DNA of 9,675 nt from OFTM10 sp964196195 (GTDB taxonomy: Bacteria; Actinomycetota; Acidimicrobiia; Acidimicrobiales; Aldehydirespiratoraceae), in assembly GCA_964196195.1 (NCBI GenBank), contig CAXMSE010000095.1, positions 1 through 9,675 of the forward strand, in the 5' to 3' direction. Below the pieces are notes generated by a model that made no database searches, was not told the DNA's origin, and saw nothing but the letters and a program-made list of their open reading frames with translations. The position numbers were made by a program, and so were the translations under genes. Shown here piece after piece: positions 1 to 5,439 of the stretch. Position 1 is the stretch's first letter; each line of letters opens with the position of its first letter.

Positions 1-1
1 A

Positions 2-154
2 AAACGTCCCGCCAAAGCTGTCCTTGTCCTCCAAAGCAAGTCCGGGAACGGCTACGCGTTCGACGGCAACCATCGCGCCCTCAATGCCTGTCTCCACAAT
101 GAGGACTGGATCGAAGCGATCGTTTTGCCCGCGGACCAGGGAGATTGGCACTGA
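2..154 (+). CDS. 3' end of a gene of unknown function (FDGNHRALNA motif)
   Basis: An open frame enters from the left edge and runs 50 codons to a TGA at 152-154. The peptide is well behaved, with mixed hydrophobic strands and acidic residues. It contains AVLVLQS, then YAFDGNHRALNACL, then WIEAIVLP. The DGNHR string followed by alternating hydrophobics recalls the DGNHR/GxHR segment of ParB/sulfiredoxin-like nucleotide-binding folds, but only the last 50 residues are visible, so this is a weak suggestion. Its codons favour G or C at the third position, as in neighbouring genes, which supports it being coding. The start, length and function cannot be judged from this window. The next feature is on the opposite strand, so the gene ends in a convergent arrangement. 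Confidence 0.5.
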   Translation, partial: KRPAKAVLVLQSKSGNGYAFDGNHRALNACLHNEDWIEAIVLPADQGDWH

Positions 155-179
155 GCCGGTTCAAGCAGCCCGTGTGCGT

Positions 180-287
180 TCCGAAACTCTGTCGTCGCTG
201 GGTGAGTGAGCGGTGCGGCCGGTGGGTGTTGTAGTGGTCGAGGTAATCGTCGTCGAGGTTCGGGATGGGTTTGCGGCGTGTCTCGAG
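180..287 (-). pseudogene. Decayed C-terminal tail of an rve-type (IS3/IS481-like) transposase
   Basis: Reading leftward from 287, the frame gives ETRRKPIPNLDDDYLDHYNT followed by HRPHRSLTQRRQSF. The block YLDHYNTHRPHRSL is the characteristic end of integrase-core transposases of the IS3/IS481/IS2 kind (Y-N-x-x-R-P-H-x-x-L). A TGA at 288-290 closes the frame immediately upstream and no start codon is available, so only about 36 recognisable residues survive. Nothing upstream looks like the catalytic DDE core, and I saw no terminal inverted repeats. This is a remnant of an insertion element, not a working one. It sits between the convergent ends of two genes, a common place for an old insertion. 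Confidence 0.6.
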
Positions 288-317
288 TCACGATGGCATC
301 GCCGGTGAGGAGGGAGT

Positions 318-1373
318 TCAGGGTCGAACTGTGGCGGGCGCGATGACGTGCTGGAGCGGCTCGCCGTCGAGCATTGCTCGCAGGTTGGTGAACTCGCGGC
401 GGCGATTTTCGACGTCGAGGACGAGATCGGCCTGGGCCGAGTGGGGCGTGAGGGTGACGTTGGCGCGGGGGTCGGCGATGAGTTCGACGAAGGGATCCTC
501 GGGCCGGACCGGTTCCCACCGGAAGCCATCGGTGGCGACCCCCGCCAGATGGCCGGAGCGGTAGCCCCTGGCCACCGCCTCCTCGTCGAGAAGGGTGCTC
601 GCTCCTGAGCTGACGAGGAGCGAACCCGGCTTCATGCGCTCGACGAACGAGCGGTCGATGCTTCCTTCGGTCTCAGGGGAGTGGGGGAGCAGCAGGACAA
701 TGATGTCGCTGCGTTGCTGGATCTCATCGACCGTGGCGTACTGCACCCCGAGGTCGTGCTCGGCGGAGCCCGGCAGCGGGGTGCGGCGGTTGTAGAGGAC
801 GGTGCAGTCGAAGGGTCGGAGCAGGCCGGCGAGACTGGTGCCGATCTCCCCGAAACCGATGATGCCGACCGTGGCGTCGCGGATCTGGCGCACGCCGCTG
901 AAGCCGGACCAGTTGATCGCGAAGGTGTTGTCGTCGCAGCGCTGGGGGACGCCCCAACGATCGCTCGCCTCGCCGACGACGATAGAGGCGGCCCGGGATC
1001 GTTTCACGAGGGTGAGGATCTGCATCATCACGTGTTCGGCCACCATCGCGAGCTGGGGGAGTGGCCAGTTGCACAAGGGCACGCCCGCTTCGGTGGCGGC
1101 TTCGAGATCGATGTCGTGGACCTGGGAGCCGAGGCGTTGGATCAGCCGTAGGTCGGTAGCCGCTTCGATCATCGGTCGGCTGATCTCGCCGGTGCGCTCC
1201 GACACCAGGAAGTGAGGGCCGATGGCAGCGATCGTCTCGACGATCTCGTCGGGTGTCGGCGAAGCCAGCATCGTGATGTCGAGTTCGGACGGAGCGGCTT
1301 CCAGGGCGAGTTGTTGATGGACCGGAGGGCGACTGGTGATGAAGAGGGTGGGTACTCCACCGGCCGGAGCCAT
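318..1373 (-). CDS. D-isomer-specific 2-hydroxyacid dehydrogenase-like protein lacking the catalytic Arg
   Basis: This 351-residue protein has the family's usual layout: a substrate domain, a central nucleotide-binding domain, and a return to the first domain at the C-terminus. The dinucleotide loop is GFGEIG at residues 173-178. Residues NRR at 195-197, after the second Rossmann strand, suggest NADP(H) over NAD(H) because the usual acidic residue is absent. The helix AEHVMMQIL (112-120) is typical. The catalytic Glu (E287 in RWEP) and His (H311 in LTPHSA) are present. The usual Arg of N-x-x-R-G is Ala258 in the stretch SSGASTLLDEEA. The start at 1373 was chosen because its ATG overlaps the stop of the upstream amidohydrolase (ATGA) and the protein then begins at the family N-terminus. 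An upstream extension in the same frame (to 1577) is Arg-rich and only shadows the amidohydrolase gene. It is probably translationally coupled to that gene. Substrate is unknown. Confidence 0.88.
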   Translation of the reverse strand: MAPAGGVPTLFITSRPPVHQQLALEAAPSELDITMLASPTPDEIVETIAAIGPHFLVSERTGEISRPMIEAATDLRLIQRLGSQVHDIDLEAATEAGVPLCNWPLPQLAMVAEHVMMQILTLVKRSRAASIVVGEASDRWGVPQRCDDNTFAINWSGFSGVRQIRDATVGIIGFGEIGTSLAGLLRPFDCTVLYNRRTPLPGSAEHDLGVQYATVDEIQQRSDIIVLLLPHSPETEGSIDRSFVERMKPGSLLVSSGASTLLDEEAVARGYRSGHLAGVATDGFRWEPVRPEDPFVELIADPRANVTLTPHSAQADLVLDVENRRREFTNLRAMLDGEPLQHVIAPATVRP

Positions 1374-2770
1374 CACACGACGGGCCAAGCGGGAGCGAGA
1401 CCCTCGACCCCGGCCCGACGGGCGACGTCGTGGAAACGTCCTTGGACATCTTCGAGGATCGCGCCCTCGTCCATGGTGAGAACCTGACGGCCGCGCATGA
1501 TCAGTCGGCCATCGATCACCACTGTGTCGACATCGCCGCCCTGAGCGGCGAAGACGGCGGTGGCCACCGGGTTCCACACCGGCTGAAGATGTGGCGCATC
1601 GGTGTTGATGGAGATGAAGTCGGCCTTCTTGCCTGCCTCGAGAGAGCCGATCTCATCCTCGAGCCCGAGGGCGCGGGCACCGTTGAGGGTGGCCATCTCC
1701 AGTACCGCCTCAGACCTGAGCGCGGCACGGTCGCCGGCCCGCTGACGGGCGGTGTGGCAGGCGATGCGAAGGTCGCGCAGGATGTCCATGTTGGCGTTGC
1801 TGGGTGCACCATCGCACCCGATCGTGACGTTGACGCCGGCGTCCAGCATGTCGGTGACCCGAGCGGGGCCCCAGGCGGCCGCGGCATTGTTGCCGGCGTT
1901 ATGCGACACCGATGTGGCGGTCTCGGCGAGGATGGCGATGTCTTCGTCGTCGGCGATGGTGCAGTGGGCGAGGACGCTGCGTGGTCCGAGGAGCCCGTGG
2001 CCCTGGGCGAATTCGACATGGCTTCGATAGCCGTGTTCGCGGGCGTAGTCGTTGTCGTGGGGCAGTTCGGCGAGATGGATGGTGAGGCCCATGTCGCGTT
2101 CTCGGGCCAGGGCCGAGACCTCGTCGAAGAGGGTGGGATTGTTGGCCGGCTCCGCGGAGCGGCAGCCGAACCAGATCTGGAGCCGCCCATTGCCGGCTCC
2201 TTCCCACTTGTCGTGGGCCGCGAGGGTTCCCTCGATCGACGACTCCCGGGTCTGCCACATGCCGTGGTGCCAGCCGAGTTCGTCGCGGGTCTCGGGGCTC
2301 ACGTCCATCGCGACCTTCCCGAGAGCGGCCCGGATGCCGGAGTCGATGCACATCTCGGCGATGCTGTCGATGCCGTAGTGCTCGGCCAACAGGCACTCGA
2401 TGAAGCCGGTGGTGCCCGACTTCAGCATCTCGAGCACACATAGCGATGCGCTGGCCCGGGCGTCGTCCTCGGTGTAGGAGCCCTGGAGCGGGAAAATTCG
2501 GCCGAAGAGCCAATTGGAGAACTCGCCCACTGCCCCGCACTCCGAGATGCCCCGCAGCATGCACTGGGCGGTGTGTACGTGGGTGTCGATGAGGCCGGGC
2601 ATCACTATGTGACCGGCCAGATCGGTGGTGTCCTCACCCGGATGGGCGGCGACGAGGTCGGCGGTCTTGCCCACCGCCTCGATGCGGTTCTCCTTGGTGA
2701 CGATGGCACCGTCCGCGATGATCTCGCGGCCCGCGTTCATGGTGAGGATGGTGGCGTGGGTGAAGATCAT
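1373..2770 (-). CDS. ATZ/TRZ-type amidohydrolase (metal-dependent deaminase/chlorohydrolase family)
   Basis: A 465-residue amidohydrolase-superfamily enzyme, about normal length for S-adenosylhomocysteine deaminase/guanine deaminase/AtzA-like proteins. A small N-terminal beta-sandwich half (THATILTMN) precedes MPGLIDTHVHTAQCMLRG, where His64 and His66 are metal ligands. Further expected active-site residues are His232 and Glu235 (IHLAEL), His269 (VLAHC) and Asp320 (IGCDGAPSN). The C-terminal segment LGLEDEIGSLEAGKKADF is the standard return to the beta-sandwich. It should hydrolyse an amino or other leaving group from a nitrogen ring or related substrate in the cytoplasm; the exact substrate is not readable. 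The start at 2770 gives the family N-terminus. An in-frame ATG 48 bases upstream would overlap the preceding pseudogene. No strong Shine-Dalgarno is seen, so translation may depend on coupling. It lies 22 bases after the LLM pseudogene and shares ATGA with the dehydrogenase. Confidence 0.9.
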   Translation of the reverse strand: MIFTHATILTMNAGREIIADGAIVTKENRIEAVGKTADLVAAHPGEDTTDLAGHIVMPGLIDTHVHTAQCMLRGISECGAVGEFSNWLFGRIFPLQGSYTEDDARASASLCVLEMLKSGTTGFIECLLAEHYGIDSIAEMCIDSGIRAALGKVAMDVSPETRDELGWHHGMWQTRESSIEGTLAAHDKWEGAGNGRLQIWFGCRSAEPANNPTLFDEVSALARERDMGLTIHLAELPHDNDYAREHGYRSHVEFAQGHGLLGPRSVLAHCTIADDEDIAILAETATSVSHNAGNNAAAAWGPARVTDMLDAGVNVTIGCDGAPSNANMDILRDLRIACHTARQRAGDRAALRSEAVLEMATLNGARALGLEDEIGSLEAGKKADFISINTDAPHLQPVWNPVATAVFAAQGGDVDTVVIDGRLIMRGRQVLTMDEGAILEDVQGRFHDVARRAGVEGLAPAWPVV

Positions 2771-2792
2771 GGGTGAGGGTCTCTGGTGGTGG

Positions 2793-3155
2793 TCAGGGGG
2801 TCCAGTCGGTGAACGCATCCACCACTGGCTTGATGTCGGGCATGAGGGGATAGAGGATCGGGCAGGTCACCCCGGCATCGACGCACTCGGTCGAGGTGGA
2901 CGAACTCACCCTCGTAAGTGACCTCCTCCATCGTGAAGAGCCGGCGGATGGCCTCGATGTTCTCTCGCATGGCGGTGAGCGGCTTGCGCCGATCGGCTCC
3001 CACATCGTGCTCCAGGTGGCGGCGATCACCGCCGGGTTGCGGGTGTCGGCCTGCCAGATCTCGGAGAACCCCTTCTCCTCCGCGTACTTGGCGATCTCGA
3101 TCTCGTAGCGGATGTCGTGCTTGTCCTGGAGGTAGAGGGCCATACGTTGTGCCAT
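2793..3155 (-). pseudogene. LLM-class (F420/flavin-dependent) oxidoreductase with multiple internal deletions
   Basis: Three parts of a luciferase-like monooxygenase-family protein (usually about 330-340 residues) are joined in about 120 codons. Part one, from the ATG at 3155, is the family N-terminus, with YAEEKGFSEIWQADT at residues 24-38. It jumps directly to RNPAVIAATWST, which normally lies about 30 residues further on. A second break near 3005 changes frame: the adjacent frame carries VGADRRKPLTAMREN and VTYEGEFVHLDRV, the usual mid-protein block. A third break near 2888 returns to the first frame for the C-terminus, AGVTCPILYPLMPDIKPVV, ending at TGA 2793-2795. The shifts cancel, so a 120-codon ORF stays open, but residues about 52-90 are read out of frame. 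AGGA lies 9 bases before the ATG. It was probably the first gene of the leftward operon. The original reaction is inferred from family only. Confidence 0.82.
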
Positions 3156-3256
3156 GGGCTCACATCCTATGCTCTGTCGTCCGACCGCCAGTCAGAACCG
3201 TTTACCAATACCAATGATTGTTCGCCAGCAGAAAACGGCTAACGGAGGTCGAGGGC
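3156..3256 (-). promoter_or_regulatory. AT-richer leader upstream of the leftward operon, with ACCAAT tandem repeat
   Basis: This 101-base gap precedes the LLM pseudogene and is visibly richer in A/T than its surroundings. It holds a tandem ACCAAT repeat (3204-3215) and, overlapping it, the short palindrome CAATGATTG (3212-3220), about 50 bases before the start codon. That position would suit an operator or promoter for the leftward genes. I could not place a convincing -35/-10 pair at normal spacing, so the assignment rests on position and composition only. Confidence 0.3.
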
Positions 3257-3340
3257 TCAGGCGCCGCTCGTGGCAAGGGGCAGGGTGATGGTCACAGTGG
3301 TGCCGCGGCCGGGGGTGCGGTCGATGTGAAGGGTGTCGAA
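3257..3340 (-). pseudogene. C-terminal tail of a sensor histidine kinase
   Basis: The 28 codons ending at the TGA 3257-3259 read FDTLHIDRTPGRGTTVTITL followed by PLATSGA. This matches the extreme C-terminus of HATPase_c domains of histidine kinases (I-x-S/R-x-P-G-x-G-T-x-x-x-I-x-L-P). No N, F or G1 box, dimerisation helix or sensor region is present upstream. The reading frame is continuous with the 67-residue ORF upstream except for a TAG at 3344-3346. It is a deletion remnant. An in-frame readthrough extension of that small ORF is a less likely reading. Confidence 0.6.
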
Positions 3341-3343
3341 CCG

Positions 3344-3547
3344 CTAGTAAAAAGAGAGGCCGACCTGGATGGGTCCTCGGCCGTACCCGACGCGGCGGCC
3401 GCAGCCGTCGTTGCCGGAGCTTTCCCCAATCGACCAGTGGTCGTGCTCGCCGACCATGTCATCCACACCGGCGAGCGCTTGTTCCAACGTGTCGAACCGC
3501 CGCTCGTCGAGGACCGTCGCGTTTAGCAAAATGAAGCATGTGGACAT
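3344..3547 (-). CDS. Small protein of unknown function (67 aa)
   Basis: The frame starts at ATG 3547 and ends at TAG 3344-3346. GGAG at 3554-3557 lies 6 bases before the start, a good ribosome binding site, which is the main support for translation. The N-terminal half (ILLNATVLDERRFDTLEQAL) predicts a strand and an amphipathic helix. It is followed by an acidic/His patch (DDMVGEHDHW) and a Gly-rich tail (GYGRGPIQVGL) without clear secondary structure. I do not recognise the family. The tail may be decayed sequence, since a histidine-kinase C-terminus continues in the same frame after the stop codon. A GC-rich hairpin lies 29 bases before the start codon. It may be a genuine small gene, or the 5' part of a rearranged gene whose 3' part was replaced. 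Confidence 0.45.
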   Translation of the reverse strand: MSTCFILLNATVLDERRFDTLEQALAGVDDMVGEHDHWSIGESSGNDGCGRRVGYGRGPIQVGLSFY

Positions 3548-3553
3548 GAAAAT

Positions 3554-3557
3554 CTCC
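3554..3557 (-). promoter_or_regulatory. Ribosome binding site of the 67-aa ORF
   Basis: GGAG on the minus strand, inside GTGGAG, lies 6 bases before the ATG at 3547. It is the strongest translation signal in the remnant zone and fixes the start of the small ORF. A longer in-frame start at 3613 has no comparable site. Confidence 0.5.
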
Positions 3558-3575
3558 ACACTCTGCCGAATGAGC

Positions 3576-3605
3576 GGCTGCGGCCAGTGGCACAGCGCCG
3601 CAGCC
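3576..3605. repeat. Perfect 9-bp inverted repeat (hairpin) upstream of the small ORF
   Basis: GGCTGCGGC (3576-3584) pairs exactly with GCCGCAGCC (3597-3605) around a 12-base loop. On the minus strand it sits 29 bases before the start of the 67-aa ORF and just upstream of its ribosome binding site. There is no T-run on either side, so it does not look like an intrinsic terminator. It could be a 5'-leader structure or a left-over of a mobile or regulatory element. Confidence 0.5.
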
Positions 3606-3750
3606 CAAGACAAGACCCCTGAGAGAACCAGAGGTCTCGCCTACCGCGAGAGTACGACCGGGAGCGTTGCTCCGCCATGAGCTAGATGGCTCAAGCCGGC
3701 GAGGGCTGTTGGGCACACCGTCTGGTGGGTCGGCTAGTGGGCCTCAACGA
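3606..3750. other. Non-coding stretch with a short hairpin
   Basis: I see no credible gene here on either strand. Frames are short and their translations are low-complexity and rich in Arg and Ser. A perfect 6-bp stem TCTCGC/GCGAGA with a 5-base loop lies at 3635-3651. It has no following T-run. With the flanking remnants this fits a zone of decayed sequence. Confidence 0.4.
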
Positions 3751-4032
3751 CTACTCGGCTGCTTCCACGGCCGGCAACGACCGATATCTTGAACGGACTC
3801 GATGATGGCTGTCCTGGAGTTGGAGGCTGCGGCAGGTGGTGGCTCGCACAAGTCGGGGGTTGCCGACCTTGTGGCTGGTGACGAGGCCCGCGGACTGGGC
3901 TCGTTCGATCTCTCGATACACGGAGCTGACAGGAATTCCGAGGCGGCCGGCGAGATCAGTCGGGCTAACCTCGAGCTCGTCGCCGGCGTTTCGGGACCTT
4001 CTGCCCTGCTGTTCGTCGCATGAGGGGTGCAT
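3751..4032 (-). pseudogene. Truncated winged-helix regulator (ArsR/MarR-like wHTH)
   Basis: The 93-codon frame contains one clear domain core, SPTDLAGRLGIPVSSVYREI at residues 23-42. This is a helix-turn-helix with the recognition helix at SSVYREIERAQSAGLV, followed by the wing SHKVGNPRLVRA. Such cores occur in small wHTH regulators and in wHTH domains attached to nucleotidyltransferases. The expected N-terminal helix is replaced by the polar string MHPSCDEQQGRRSRNAG. The part after the wing (CRSLQLQDSHHRVRSRY) does not resemble the usual C-terminal helix, so it is probably frameshifted. Its start lies only 9 bases from the arsR start, on the other strand, so each promoter would fall inside the other gene. 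An in-frame TGA lies just upstream. I judge it a remnant that arsR has been placed beside. An expressed short DNA-binding protein cannot be excluded. Confidence 0.5.
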
Positions 4033-4041
4033 CCTGCTGGT

Positions 4042-4371
4042 ATGGATGATTCAACGGTGATTGAACTGTGTCGGGCGTTGGGCGACCCGGTTCGGCTGGC
4101 GATCGTGAATGAGCTCCGCCGTGGGCCCCAGTGTGCTTGCGCGTTGGCTGATGTCGCGTCGGTTTCGCCGTCCTTGCTGTCGCATCACCTCAAGACGCTG
4201 CGAGACGCCGGCCTGATCACAGGCGAACGAAGGGGCCGTTGGATCGACTACTCACTCGCTCCGTTGGTGCTGGATCGCCTGTCAACTTCGCTCACCGCCG
4301 ATCAGGCGGGTTCGAGCGGCGCAACCGAGGGGGAGGCGAGTGCGTCGTGGGCTTGTTCGAGCGTTTCCTGA
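4042..4371 (+). CDS. arsR: ArsR-family As(III)-responsive transcriptional repressor
   Basis: This 109-residue winged-helix repressor belongs to the ArsR/SmtB family. ELCRALGDPVRLAIVNEL (residues 8-25) is the classical N-terminal helix pair. CACALADV (31-38) holds Cys31 and Cys33, equivalent in position to the CxC arsenite/antimonite site in helix 3 of E. coli-type ArsR. Cys10 might supply a further ligand. The recognition helix is SPSLLSHHLKTLRDAGL (42-58) and the wing is GERRGRWIDYSL (61-72). The start at 4042 is preferred. An in-frame GTG at 4027 adds five residues, and a GAGGGG at 4022-4027 lies rather far from 4042. After residue 81 the Ser/Ala/Gly-rich tail overlaps the next gene by 25 bases. 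It should bind the promoter of its own operon and release it when As(III) or Sb(III) binds. I could not identify an operator. Confidence 0.9.
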   Translation: MDDSTVIELCRALGDPVRLAIVNELRRGPQCACALADVASVSPSLLSHHLKTLRDAGLITGERRGRWIDYSLAPLVLDRLSTSLTADQAGSSGATEGEASASWACSSVS

Positions 4372-5429
4372 CGGTCTGGGTTAGCGGCGCGATCCTGGCT
4401 GGTGTCGGGCTCGGTCTGGTCGCACCGGATGTCTTCGAAGAGGTCGCCGGGATGGAGGTCGCCCAGGTCAACCTGGTGGTGGCGGTGTTGATCTGGTTGA
4501 TGATCTACCCGATGATGCTCAAGGTCGAGCCTGATTGCCTGGGTGAGGTCGCGCGCCGTCCCAAGGGGCTGGCTCTGACGTTGACGATCAACTGGCTGGT
4601 GAAGCCGTTCACGATGGCCGGGCTGGCGTTTGTCTTCTTCCGGTTCGTGTTTGCCGATCTGGTGCCGGCGGCGGAGGCCGAGGAGTACATAGCGGGGATG
4701 ATCTTGTTGGGGGTCGCACCTTGCACCGCGATGGTGTTCGTGTGGAGCCAACTCACCAACGGCAACCCGAACTACACCCTCGCCCAGGTCTCGGTCAACG
4801 ACCTGATTCTGGTCTTCGCGTACGCGCCGATAGCGGGCCTGCTGCTAGGTGTCACCGGGCTGACGGTGCCGTGGGGAACGCTCATCGCGTCGGTTGCGAT
4901 CTTCGTTGTGGTCCCACTCGGTGCTGGATTGCTCACTCGTTCGTCGCTGCTTCGCCGCAGCGGCCCCGATGCCGTTGAATCCCTCGCGGGCCGGTTGAAG
5001 GCGACGTCGGTGATCGGGTTGTTGCTGACCGTTGTGCTGTTGTTCGGGTTCCAGGCCGAGACGATCGTGGATCAGCCGGCGAGGGTCTTGATGATTGCAG
5101 TGCCTCTGCTCATTCAGAGTTACGGGATCTTCGCGATCGGGTACGGGGCGGCCCGAGCTATCAAGCTGCCGTTCGACGTGGCTGCTCCCGCCGCGATGAT
5201 CGGCACCTCGAACTTCTTTGAACTAGCGGTGGCGGTGGCAATCAGCCTCTACGGGCTCGGATCGGGAGCGGCGCTGGCGACCGTGGTCGGAGTGTTGATC
5301 GAGGTGCCCGTGATGTTGTCGCTCGTGTCGTTCTCCAACCGCACCAAAGGATGGTTCCCCGATCAGGACGACACCCCTCGATCTGAGCTGGATGCGTTGG
5401 GGCACACAACAGCGGCCGCGCGGCCATGA
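4347..5429 (+). CDS. acr3: ACR3-family arsenite efflux permease
   Basis: A 360-residue membrane protein of normal ACR3 length with about ten hydrophobic helices. It exports As(III), driven by the proton gradient in characterised relatives. Diagnostic blocks are WLVKPFTMAGLAF (83-95), GVAPCTAMVFVWSQL (122-136) with the conserved Cys126, and GTSNFFELAVAVAISLYG (286-303) with the conserved Glu292. Cys and Glu at these positions are required for transport in studied ACR3 proteins. The GTG at 4347 was chosen because it places the hydrophobic start after MGLFERFL and has GGAGG at 4332-4336, 10 bases upstream. The frame is open back to 4239, but that part is the arsR shadow. It overlaps arsR by 25 bases, implying coupled expression. 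The C-terminal 30 residues are polar and cytoplasmic-looking. Confidence 0.92.
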   Translation: MGLFERFLTVWVSGAILAGVGLGLVAPDVFEEVAGMEVAQVNLVVAVLIWLMIYPMMLKVEPDCLGEVARRPKGLALTLTINWLVKPFTMAGLAFVFFRFVFADLVPAAEAEEYIAGMILLGVAPCTAMVFVWSQLTNGNPNYTLAQVSVNDLILVFAYAPIAGLLLGVTGLTVPWGTLIASVAIFVVVPLGAGLLTRSSLLRRSGPDAVESLAGRLKATSVIGLLLTVVLLFGFQAETIVDQPARVLMIAVPLLIQSYGIFAIGYGAARAIKLPFDVAAPAAMIGTSNFFELAVAVAISLYGLGSGAALATVVGVLIEVPVMLSLVSFSNRTKGWFPDQDDTPRSELDALGHTTAAARP

Positions 5430-5434
5430 GGAGG
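5428..5434 (+). promoter_or_regulatory. Ribosome binding site deciding the DUF2180 start
   Basis: GAGGAGG begins inside the acr3 stop codon. Two adjacent in-frame ATGs follow, at 5437 and 5440. The second is 5 bases from the motif and the first only 2, so 5440 is the better start. Confidence 0.6.
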
Positions 5435-5439
5435 CCATG

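Noticed and set aside
1374..1577. N-terminal extension of the dehydrogenase to 1577
   Set aside because: The added 68 residues are Arg-rich, unlike the family, and overlap the amidohydrolase in another frame. The ATGA junction at 1373 gives a natural start.
1430..2443. 337-codon plus-strand frame
   Set aside because: Antisense to the amidohydrolase, whose metal ligands are all present. The translation is Gly/Val/Asp-rich without recognisable motifs.
3218..3526. 102-codon plus-strand frame in the remnant zone
   Set aside because: Low-complexity Ala/Val/Gly translation. The minus strand carries the ribosome binding site and the kinase tail.
3635..3651. TCTCGC/GCGAGA hairpin as a terminator
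   Set aside because: Only six base pairs and no T-run on either strand.
3802..4023. 73-codon plus-strand frame before arsR
   Set aside because: Antisense to the recognisable winged-helix core; no motif of its own.
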